Source of the DNA: J027 sp965215855
Lineage (GTDB): Bacteria; Chloroflexota; Anaerolineae; Aggregatilineales; J027
DNA: 64,000 bases
Assembly (NCBI GenBank): GCA_965215855.1
Contig: CBDCER010000003.1
Coordinates: 1,860,001 to 1,924,000, forward strand
Reading direction: 5' to 3'
The position numbers and the translations under genes are program-made. The notes below the pieces were generated by a model. That model saw nothing but the letters and a program-made list of their open reading frames with translations, ran no database searches and was not told the DNA's origin. Shown one piece after another: positions 7,849-15,269 of this stretch (positions are counted from its first letter, which is position 1; every line of letters begins with the position of its first letter).

Positions 7849-8306
7849 CCAGGGCTTAAGGTCGTTTTTTTCAGTGTTAGTCGCACTGTTTCGCGTGAGA
7901 TGGTTTCGACCACCTCTAATTCGATCAGTTTGTCAGCCAACATTTGCATCGACCATCGCTCATGTCCATCCGGTGCTTCACTACACGCCAATTGTATCAA
8001 CCGTGCTTCTGCCGCTCCATCTAAGAGCTTCTCCTTCTTTTTCTGCGGGCGCTTATGATTGAAGGCTGCTGCGATCCCTTGCATCACGCACGTTTCTCGA
8101 ATGCGTTCAACGGTGCGCTGATGGATACTCAATGCTTGAGCAATATCAGCATCTTTCCAACCCCCATCGTCTCGATTTTCATCAGCCAGCAAGAGGATGC
8201 GGGCACGGGTCATGCGCCGGGCTGCACCCTTGCCTTTTTTCACCATTGCTGTTAGTTCCTCACGCTCTTCGTCGCTTAATGTCACACGATAGATTTTCGC
8301 TGGCAT
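7845..8306 (-). CDS. IS630 transposase, helix-turn-helix part (orfA)
   Basis: 153 residues: MPAKIYRVTLSDEEREEL, then MTRARILLLADENRD, then two helix-turn-helix regions (DIADIAQALSIHQRTVERIR-like, and a winged segment around residues 110-150) that bind the terminal repeats. It ends at TGA just after the slippery LKK codons, so alone it would make only the DNA-binding half. This is the common architecture for IS630 elements that use programmed -1 frameshifting. Confidence 0.8.
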   Translation of the reverse strand: MPAKIYRVTLSDEEREELTAMVKKGKGAARRMTRARILLLADENRDDGGWKDADIAQALSIHQRTVERIRETCVMQGIAAAFNHKRPQKKKEKLLDGAAEARLIQLACSEAPDGHERWSMQMLADKLIELEVVETISRETVRLTLKKTTLSPG

Positions 8307-8377
8307 CTTTCTTTCCTCGCCCTAATGTTTACCGAGGAGGATGCCACATCATCCGACAGAATCCAATTGTCAAACTA

Positions 8378-8415
8378 CTAGCTTACCTGTTTCTTTCTAT
8401 TTCCGATAGAGTCTA
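8378..8415. repeat. Duplicate of the right end of the IS5-type element
   Basis: 38 bp identical to 6917-6954 (starting CTAGCTTACCTGTTTC and ending GATAGAGTCTA). It sits immediately to the right of IS630 with no other part of an IS5 copy. It is best read as the remnant of a second IS5 copy that was hit by IS630 and then lost most of its length. Confidence 0.8.
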
Positions 8416-8442
8416 TTTCAGCCAACACCTACCCCCGAATAT

Positions 8443-9302
8443 CAGAGGCCATTTGAAAAGTCCCCAGTCGATAGTAAACTGGCGGTATGGACATCAGAAA
8501 ATCATACCCAAGTGATCTGAGCGACAAGGAATGGGAAATTCTGGAACCGCTGATTCCTGCAGCGAAAGAGGGCGGACGCCCGCGTGAAGTTGACATGCGG
8601 GAAGTCATGAATGGAATTTTCTATGTATTGAAAAGCGGTTTTCAGTGGGACATGTTGCCGCATGATCTCCCACCTACAGGTACGGTTTACTACTACTACA
8701 ATATGTGGCGAAAAGATGGAACATGGCAGTGGATGAATGACCAGTTGCGAGAAGCGTTGCGTAAGAAATTGGACCGGGAAGCGATGCCCAGCGCCGGAAG
8801 CATCGATAGCCAATCCGTCAAAACGACGGAAAAAGGGGGGTGAGAGGCTATGATGGCGGCAAGAAAGTCAAGGGGCGCAAACGTCATATCGTGGTCGATA
8901 CGGAAGAGCTGGTTCTCAAAGCATTTGTGACCGAAGCCAATTGCCATGATGGTACAGTCGGCACCTGGCTATTACCTGGTTTGAAACAACGGTTCCCGCG
9001 CCTGACGAAACTATGGGCGGATGGTACTTATAGTGGCACATTTGTCGAACAAGCCGCACAATATGGCATTGATGTCGAGATTACAACCCGTATATCGGAT
9101 GGCACGGGTTTCCAAGTCATTCCACGTCGCTGGGTTGTCGAGCGTACCCTGGCTTGGCTCAACACCTATCGTCGGTTAAGCAAAGATTATGAGTATTGGG
9201 TTTATTCCTCAGACGCCATTATTTATGGGGCTATGGTGCATTTGATGGTTCGGCGATTGGCTCGTATGTCGTCCGATCCCTGAACTTTCCAAATGGCCTC
9301 TG
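8443..9302 (+). mobile_element. IS5-family (IS427-like) insertion sequence
   Basis: Inverted ends CAGAGGCCATTTGAAAAGT (8443-8461) and the inverse of CAGAGGCCATTTGGAAAGT (to 9302) bracket a two-frame transposase. The flanking dinucleotide AT is present on both sides, so the exact duplication is uncertain. The insertion has cut the 3' end of the WD40 gene that reads toward it from the right. Confidence 0.8.
8487..9283 (+). CDS. IS5/IS427-type transposase, made by frameshift
   Basis: Two frames, 8487-8843 (118 residues) and 8840-9283 (147 residues). The first starts MDIRKSYPSDLSDKEWEILE and holds the DUF4096-like N-terminal domain with the first catalytic Asp (GSIDSQSVKTTEKGG). The second starts RGYDGGKKVKGRKRHIVVDT and carries the second Asp (LWADGTYSG) and Glu (RWVVERTLAWLN). 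They meet at A5G6 (8830-8840), the classic slippery run of this group. A -1 shift gives the standard TTEKGG-V-RGYDGGKKVKG junction. All catalytic residues are present. Confidence 0.88.
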
Positions 9303-10346
9303 ATCGGCCAAAGTGTAAGTCCCATAAAATAGACAAATCGTTTGAGGTGTAGAGCTTCCATTAGCGACTACAATTGCATTTGCAAGAGCAGTGCTATCTT
9401 CCGCGGCTATATTGTAAGCACAGGCCGCACTCCCTGGCGTGGGAATTATACCGATTTCAAGTCCGGATTTGCCGTAAGCAATCCAGTTTCCATCCGGACT
9501 CCATGCTGCTACTGAAGTAATGCCAGTAATATCTGAAAGCACCTCTCCGGTATTGCTATCCCAGACTCGCATGAGATTATTGTTATCAGCACTGATAATC
9601 TGGTCTCTACTTGGACTCCATGCAACGGTTCTAATATAATCCGTATGTCCTTCCAATGTCATAATGATTTGGCCAGTCAAAGCATCCCAAATACGGACGT
9701 TATCCACACTTCCACTAACAATCTTTTGATCATCCGGACTCCAATCAACTGATAATACACCTCTTTCATCCCCTTCAAAAATTGTAATTAACTCAGATGT
9801 GGATGCGTCATGCAGCGCAATTCCACTAAAAGCACCGCGAACAAACACGCTGTTATCACTATTCAACTCAATATCATATCCACCGGACATAACAGATACC
9901 AAAGGTTCATAGCTGTATGCATCCCATATCACGATCTTATCCTCAAAACTGAGACCTATTATTCGACTCCCATCGTTTGTCCACTCTACAGCTATCATTG
10001 TTTGACTACTCTGATCTAGCGTGGTTATTACCAATTCGTCGCCAACGTTCCAAATGCTGATTGTACCATCCCAATCGGCAGCCGCGATTTTGCTGCTATC
10101 TGGACTCCAGGCCAAATCAGCCACACCTGTTTGCATCTCAAATGTTTTAAACAGGCTATCAGTATTAACATCCCAGATAATGAGACCATGACTGATGGCA
10201 CCCGCAATGAATTGTCCATCCGGACTCCATTCGATCTGAAATACTTTGGTAGAATCCGGAACTTGTGCCTCGATATAAGAAACTGGACTATGGAATAATA
10301 CGACCAAACATCCTACAACAATATATATCCACACTTTATGTTTCAT
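9231..10346 (-). pseudogene. Exported WD40 protein, 3' end lost to IS insertion
   Basis: Started at 10346 (MKHKVWIYIVVGCLVVLFHS) because GGA lies 9 nt upstream and the N-terminus is a clear signal peptide. About seven WD40 blades follow, recognisable by repeats of 'WSPDG/DSSKI...IWDV'. After the propeller, residues ACAYNIAAEDSTALANAIVV and PQTICLFYGTYTLAD look like the start of a beta-helix passenger domain. At TLAD the IS5/IS427 element begins, and the last roughly 24 residues (QRPFGKFRDR...) are IS sequence. The gene is a truncated surface protein. Its ATG lies 14 nt past the stop of the gene fragment upstream. Confidence 0.75.
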
Positions 10347-10359
10347 CTGAAAATATCCT

Positions 10360-10530
10360 TTACCAGTCTTGATTGTCAAAGATTTGGCCCATTTCATTTT
10401 CCATCCAATTGAATCGATAGTAACCAGGCAATCGAGAGTCATTTGGCCCGTTAGTTCGGTCATCCAACCAGTTGCGATTGAGAAAACCCTGAGTCACTAC
10501 AGCATTCCGATAGACCCAGTTCAAAAACAT
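10360..10530 (-). pseudogene. C-terminal fragment of an unidentified protein, cut by ISL3
   Basis: About 55 residues remain (MFLNWVYRNAVVTQGFLNRN, ending EMGQIFDNQDW) with a natural stop at 10360. The upstream part is replaced by the left end of ISL3. The Trp/Asn-rich ending resembles C-termini of exported peptidase-like proteins in this phylum, a weak impression only. It ends 14 nt before the WD40 start, so the two were probably in one operon. Confidence 0.55.
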
Positions 10531-11266
10531 GTGGGTCAACGCGGAAAAGTGTGAAAAAGGCTTCACCGTGTTATAAGCTATAGAGCAACAACCAGCACAG
10601 GAGAAGCCAAGATAGAAACAATAGCGATGTTAACGGCAGGCGTCAAGCCAGAGACAGAACGGAAATGGGCAGCAGTCAGCCTCGCAACCATAACGGAGTT
10701 GGTAGAATTACCAGAATTTCGCGTGACACATTATGAGCTAGAGGGCGAAGCATTGCATCTGAAGTGTGAACACCGCTACGATATCACGCAGTGTCCCGAC
10801 TGTGAGTATTTGTCTCAGCAGGTTCACCAGCAGAAGGAACGCCGGGTGCGCGACCTGAGTGTGATGGGAAAACGAGTTAATCTCTATTTTATGGGGCGTC
10901 GCTTCAGGTGTGAGCATTGCCAACGCCCGTTCACCGAGAACCTGCTGAGTGTCAATCAGCAGCGGCGTCAAACGCGACGCTATGAGCAATATGTCTACGA
11001 ACAATGTTTGCAGTGTGATCGCAAAGCTGTGGCGCGACAAGAACACTTGAGTGAGTCAACGGTCAAAGAGATATTTGTGACCTATGCTCAACGCACGACC
11101 CAACGCCCAACCCAGAATCCTGTACGGGTTCTGGGGATCGATGAACTGGCTCTCAAGAAGCGTCATAAACAGTACGTATTGATCCTGTATACTTACCCCC
11201 AAAAACTAGACCACAAGGATAACTCGTTTTGAGGATAAAATCAGAGCAACTTGTGGAGAGAAAAAG

Positions 11267-11560
11267 ATGAGTAGAAAACGACGAGCATACAGCGCCCAGT
11301 TCAAGTTCCGGGTGGCAATGGAAGCGATCAAAGAAAAAAGAACGGTCAATGAGATCGCCAGCGAACATCAGATTCATCCAACGCTGGTGCGTGACTGGAA
11401 AAGGCAATTGCTCAAAGGCGGAGCCAGCGTTTTTGAACGGGGAAACAAAACACAAAAACAAAAGGAAACAGGTGTTCCTGAAGCGGAATTATACGAACAG
11501 ATTGGGCGGCTCAAGATGGAACTTGAGTGGCTGAAAAAAAAAGTTACCCCCTACAGTTGA
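11267..11560 (+). CDS. IS3 transposase OrfA
   Basis: 97 residues. MSRKRRAYSAQFKFRVAMEA is followed by the helix-turn-helix EIASEHQIHPTLVRDWKRQL and a C-terminal leucine zipper (ELYEQIGRLKMELEWLKKK) used for dimerisation. It ends soon after an A9 run (11534-11542). A -1 slip there gives KKLPPTVEAKRAMID and fuses OrfA to OrfB, the usual way IS3 elements make active transposase. Unshifted OrfA is normally a regulator. Confidence 0.85.
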   Translation: MSRKRRAYSAQFKFRVAMEAIKEKRTVNEIASEHQIHPTLVRDWKRQLLKGGASVFERGNKTQKQKETGVPEAELYEQIGRLKMELEWLKKKVTPYS

Positions 11561-11573
11561 GGCCAAACGGGCG

Positions 11574-12380
11574 ATGATAGACAACCAGCATCCTGACATC
11601 AGTATTCGGCGGCAGTGCGCCTTGGTGGGTCTCAACCGCGCAACATATTATATGAAACCAGCGGGGGAAACACCCTTCAATCTGCAACTGATGCGGCTAA
11701 TTGATGAACAATATCTGAAAACGCCCTTCTACGGGTACCCTAAAATGACCGTCCATTTACGGCGGCTGGGACATCTAGTCAATCCCAAGCGTATCGCCCG
11801 CTTGATGCGGCTGATGGGTTTACAGGCTATTGTTCCCAGACGGAAGCTGACCCAGCCGGCACCAGGCCACAAGATTTATCCCTACCTGCTGCGAAACGTG
11901 GCGATCACCCGCCCTAATCACGTCTGGAGTACCGACATCACGTATGTGCCCTTACAGCAAGGATTCATGTATCTGGTGGCTATTATCGATTGGTTTAGCC
12001 GCTATGTACTGGCCTGGCAGCTATCCAACACGCTGGAAGGCAGCTTTTGCCTGGCGGCCCTGGAATTAGCACTCCGCCAGCACACACCTGAGATCTTCAA
12101 CACCGATCAGGGCGCTCAATTTACAGCGGATAAGTTTACCGGACGTTTGCAGGCGGCGAATATTGCTATCAGCATGGATGGGCGCGGGCGTGCCCTGGAC
12201 AACATCTTTGTCGAACGCTTGTGGCGTACCGTCAAATATGAGGACATCTACTTGAAGCATTATGAAACCGTTCCAGCATTGGAAAGGGGGCTACACGACT
12301 ACTTCCATTTCTATAATCATGAACGACCCCATCAGAGCCTGGCTTACCGGGTTCCCAGCGAGGTTTATCGATCTTGTTGA
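11574..12380 (+). CDS. IS3 transposase OrfB (integrase-type catalytic domain)
   Basis: 268 residues from the internal ATG. An HTH_21 region (IRRQCALVGLNRATYYMKPA) leads into the rve integrase core. The catalytic triad is visible as HVWSTDITYVP (D), FNTDQGAQFT (D) and DNIFVERLWRTVKYEDIY (E). The C-terminus (FYNHERPHQSLAYRVPSEVY) is typical. The frame is open upstream of the ATG to the A9 slip site in OrfA. All key residues are present, so the element is probably still mobile. Confidence 0.9.
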   Translation: MIDNQHPDISIRRQCALVGLNRATYYMKPAGETPFNLQLMRLIDEQYLKTPFYGYPKMTVHLRRLGHLVNPKRIARLMRLMGLQAIVPRRKLTQPAPGHKIYPYLLRNVAITRPNHVWSTDITYVPLQQGFMYLVAIIDWFSRYVLAWQLSNTLEGSFCLAALELALRQHTPEIFNTDQGAQFTADKFTGRLQAANIAISMDGRGRALDNIFVERLWRTVKYEDIYLKHYETVPALERGLHDYFHFYNHERPHQSLAYRVPSEVYRSC

Positions 12381-13161
12381 GATTCTGGTATCAATTTCCG
12401 AGCTTAATTTTGCCAATCTGTGGTCTTGACGATGGGGGTAACTATACGGCCGATTTGGAAAGGCACTGCGTTTTGGCAGTGTTGCCAGATCGTAAGCAGG
12501 AAACATTGATCGCGTGGTTCAACGCGCAGCCAGATCGAGAGCAGATCACTGTCGTCTCAACCGATCTATGGGAACCGTACCGCCAGGCTGTCAAGAAGGC
12601 TTTACCACATGCTCGCCAGGTCGCGGACCGCTTCCATGTGATGAAGCAACTCAATGACCGCCTAACACAAGCCCGCCGCCACCTTCAGAAGCAAGTCGAT
12701 CCGCCGACCTATGACATCCTCAAAGGGTCGCGCTGGATACTAGTGAAGGCGCGTCATGAGTTGTCGCCCGAAGAAGAAAGCAAACTCCAGCAAGTCTTGG
12801 CGGCTTGTCCTGAGTTGCGGGTCATGTACTTGCTCAAAGAGGAATTTCGCACTATTTGTGATAAAGTCCAGAACCGTGAGCAGGCGACCCGGTTTCTACA
12901 GGCCTGGATTTGCAAGGTGCAGGCCACCGGCGATCTGCGCTTACTCAAGTTCGTCAACACCTTGCGTAATTGGTGGGATGAGTTCCTCAATTACTTCATC
13001 AATGGCGTGACCCAGGGCTTTGTCGAAGGCATCAATAATGCGATCCGTGCCACCATCCGTCGTGCCTTCGGTTTTCGTAATTTCAACATCTTTCGATTAC
13101 AGGTTTTGGCCCAATATGGAGGTGGTTGATGCGATTTTCACACTTTTCCGCGTTGAGCCAC

Positions 13162-13332
13162 TTTGTTTTATTTGTTCAACCCTCGTACATGGTGATCCTG
13201 AAGATCGCCAGGGATTAGCGCGAAGCCTGTTTTCTGAAATCGTTTATGATTTGGACGCAAGGCGGATTGTTGACTTCAAACTGAAGCCCTGGGCAGATCG
13301 TTTTGTGGTCTTGAGTGCAGCGTTATATGAAA
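13162..13332 (+). pseudogene. Serine-recombinase C-terminal remnant
   Basis: After the ISL3 right end the frame reads STLVHGDPEDRQGLARSLFS, EIVYDLDARRIVDFKLKPWA and DRFVVLSAALYE. This is the characteristic tail of large serine recombinases. The catalytic and DNA-binding domains are missing because ISL3 replaced them. At 13333 the group II intron begins. Joining 13332 to 15213 gives ALYEKKRPWE and a TAA inside the groEL terminator hairpin, which is probably the natural C-terminus. The gene once converged on groEL. Confidence 0.7.
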
Positions 13333-13403
13333 ATCGGGATAGGGGACGGGCGACCGCCCCCTCCCACACCACCGGACATGCGGGTCCGCATCCGGCGGTT
13401 CGG

Positions 13404-14798
13404 TCAAGTATGACGAAGATTGTACTGTTGAACGAGACTTTTCAGTCCAAAGGTCTGCCAAAAGGCATTATTGAGCGCACGATGTAGCCAGGGAGAATTG
13501 GACAGACGCCAATCACCTTGACTTGTCCCGGCGTTCAACTTCGCCCAATGTTCCGGTACTTCCAGACGTCGCAGATTACGATAACGGTTCTTGGGCGTCT
13601 TCCACTGTTTCCAGCAAAGTTGCCGTAACCGTCTTCGTAACCACTCATCCAGTCGTTGCAAATGGCCGCGAGCGTCCGCCAGCGCATAGTAATTCACCCA
13701 ACCAACCGTATACTGATTGAGCGTATCGCGTATGTCTTCTAACGAGCGTCCACTGTTGCGCCGTGTCATTCCTCGAAGGCGACGTTTGGCACGTTCCAGG
13801 CTTTGCGGTGCGATACGAATACCGACCCCACCGCCTGCTCTTCAATAGAAGCTAAAACCCAGAAACTTGCGCTTTACAGCCAAATCAACCGCACTTTTCT
13901 CACGGTTGACCTGCAAACGCATTCGGCCTTCGATGAAACGGCACGTACTTGCCATCACGCGCTCCGCTGCCCGTTTGCTCTGCACGAAGATGTTGCAATC
14001 ATCGGCATAGCGCACAAACCGGTGGCCGCGTTCCGCCAACTGCTCGTCCAGTTCGGTCAGCACAATGTTACTCAATAACGGTGACAATGGCCCACCCTGC
14101 GGTGTCCCCTTGTCCGTGTCAGTGTACATGCCGCCGACCATCACCCCGGACTTCAGATAGGCATTTACCAGTCTCAGCACCCGCTTGTCGTCTATCATAG
14201 TCTTCATTCGCGCCATCAAGCGGTCATGGTTCACCGTGTCGAAAAACTGCGCCAGATCAATGTCCACTACCCAGGTGTATCCCGCTGCTATCGTCTTCTG
14301 CGCCGCTTTCACGGCATCATGGGCACTACGCCCTGGTCGGAAACCATAGCTATGCGGGCTGAATGTCTTCTCAAAGATCGGGCTGAGTACCTGGTGTATT
14401 GCCTGTTGGATCATTCGGTCGAGCACGGTTGGTATGCCTAACTGCCGTGTTCCACCATTCGGCTTCGGGATTTCCACCCGCTTCACTGGACTGGGCACAT
14501 AACTCTCCCGTTCCAGTTTGGCGCGTATCCCTTCCCAATGCTCGCGGAGATGGTCGGGCAGTTCTGATACCGTCATTCCGTCTATCCCCGCGGCTCCCTT
14601 GTTTCGCTGCACTTTTTCCAGTGCTGTGAACAGGTTTCCACGACTGAATATCCGTTCCCACAGACTTGCTTCGTGTTGAGGTCTTTCCTGTCTTTCCATT
14701 TGTTCCAGTCGTGGCCTTGGCCCCGCACGCTTATCCCCAGCCGCCAGCTTTCCTTCCACGTTTGGCTCAGTCTCCCTGAGTTTCGGCTGTCCTACCAC
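13404..14798 (-). pseudogene. ltrA: Group II intron reverse transcriptase/maturase with in-frame TGA
   Basis: The start is the GTG at 14798. Reverse transcriptase blocks are clear: VEIPKPNGGTRQLGIPTVLD, HSYGFRPGRSAHDAV, VVDIDLAQFFDTVNHDRL, GTPQGGPLSPLLSNI and the catalytic RFVRYADDCNIF. The frame then reads GFSFY and TGA at 13842-13844. It continues in the same frame as RAGGGVGIRIAPQSLERAKR and a complete maturase domain (GIIM: LEDIRDTLNQYTVGWVNYYA) to a stop at 13404, 464 positions in all. The TGA replaces what is usually Arg or another coding residue, so this is a nonsense mutant unless read through. Without the maturase domain, splicing help would fail. Confidence 0.85.
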
Positions 14799-15211
14799 GT
14801 CTCTACGCCTTTCTCCTCAACTTCTTTTCCGTTCAGCCCTTCGCCCTGTAGTTGGCTTTCACCAACCGCCCCGGATGGTCGTTACCCCATCGACTACTAC
14901 GGCCTCGGCTGACTTCTGACATTCAAAAAAAACGCCAGACCTCCCCGGATAAGGTACGATAACTTTCCTCCAAGCCCTGCCACGTTTACATCACGCCACT
15001 TCTGTCCGTTGGGGCTTTACTGTCTCGTGCCAGCTTACCCGGCGCGTCATGCCTCTTTACGTGGTTCCTGTCCGTCAGGTCTGGATTTTGCCCTCCGGCT
15101 TCCTCTCCACATCTGCTCGCGCTCGATGCAGTTGCCTTCGGCTAGTGGTTCGTCGGACTAACGCCCACAGCGGACTTTCACCGCCTAGTTATCGCCCATG
15201 CCGGGCGTACA
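14799..15211 (-). ncRNA. Group II intron 5' RNA domains (I-IV)
   Basis: The stretch between the intron 5' end and the reverse transcriptase start contains no gene. It holds domain I motifs, many short complementary segments, and the GAAAGTC junction sequence. It should fold into the ribozyme core together with domains V-VI near 13333-13403. Detailed pairings were not computed. Confidence 0.7.
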
Positions 15212-15216
15212 CAAAA

Positions 15217-15244
15217 ACGGCCCTGGGAATAATATCCCAGAGCC
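15217..15244 (-). terminator. groEL intrinsic terminator (bidirectional)
   Basis: On the minus strand GGCTCTGGGATATTATTCCC pairs with AGGGCC and is followed by TTTTT, ending where the intron begins. The stem is GGCTCTGGGA / TCCCAGGGCC around a TATTAT loop. It lies about 25 bp after the groEL stop. Read from the left it would also serve the recombinase remnant, whose reconstructed stop lies inside the stem. Confidence 0.85.
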
Positions 15245-15269
15245 ATCGTTTATTGCAGTGAGTTGAGGC

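Larger units (their letters stand above)
7158..8380 (-). mobile_element. IS630-family insertion sequence
   Basis: Ends are TAGTAGTCTAGCAAG (from 7158) and the inverse of TAGTAGTTTGACAA (to 8380). TA dinucleotides at both borders fit the TA target of IS630. It carries two overlapping transposase frames. Its right flank is a copy of the last bases of the neighbouring IS5-type element, while its left flank is unrelated, so the locus has been rearranged after insertion. Confidence 0.8.
11193..12442 (+). mobile_element. IS3-family element nested in ISL3
   Basis: Ends TTACCCCCAAAAACTAGACC (11193 onward) and the inverse of TTACCCCCATCGTCAAGACC (to about 12442) are imperfect inverted repeats. TATAC is duplicated on both sides (11188-11192, 12443-12447). 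Two overlapping frames encode the transposase. Because the host ISL3 is restored exactly by excision, this is the younger insertion. Confidence 0.88.
10627..13129 (+). pseudogene. ISL3 transposase split by IS3
   Basis: The N-terminal part (10627-11192) has the zinc-finger region CPDCEYLSQQVH ... CEHCQRPF, a helix-turn-helix, and the first catalytic Asp in VRVLGIDELALKKRH. The C-terminal part resumes at 12443 with TADLERHCVLAVLPDRKQET and includes VSTDLWEPYRQAV, VADRFHVMKQLN and GFVEGINNAIRA. Removing IS3 plus one TATAC copy joins CAG TAC GTA TTG ATC CTG TAT ACG GCC GAT in frame (QYVLILYTADLE). The result is an otherwise intact protein of about 415 residues. As it stands the gene is inactive. 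Confidence 0.88.
10531..13161 (+). mobile_element. ISL3-family element, interrupted by IS3
   Basis: Ends GTGGGTCAACGCGGAAAAG (10531 onward) and the inverse of GTGGCTCAACGCGGAAAAG (to 13161) match over about 26 bp with one mismatch. Subtracting the nested IS3 and one 5-bp duplication leaves about 1.38 kb, normal for ISL3. The 8-bp sequences outside the ends are different from each other. This means the usual ISL3 target duplication is missing and the flanks were rearranged. Confidence 0.85.
13333..15212 (-). mobile_element. Group IIC intron (retroelement) inserted after groEL terminator
   Basis: On the minus strand the RNA begins GTGTACGCCCGGCATGGGCG at 15212, a standard group II 5' end. The GGCGGTGAAAGTCCGCT motif follows, then a reverse transcriptase gene. 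Domain V is visible near 13360-13400 (CCGCCGGATGCGGACCCGCA on the minus strand). The 3' end is CCCCTATCCCGAT at about 13333. The length of about 1.88 kb fits bacterial class C. Class C introns are known to insert just downstream of intrinsic terminators, and here the 5' junction follows the groEL terminator T-run exactly. Boundaries are inferred from motifs, to within a few bases. Confidence 0.85.

Noticed and set aside
13949..14912. Plus-strand frames across the intron protein
   Set aside because: Pro/Ser/Arg-rich shadow readings opposite clear reverse transcriptase motifs.
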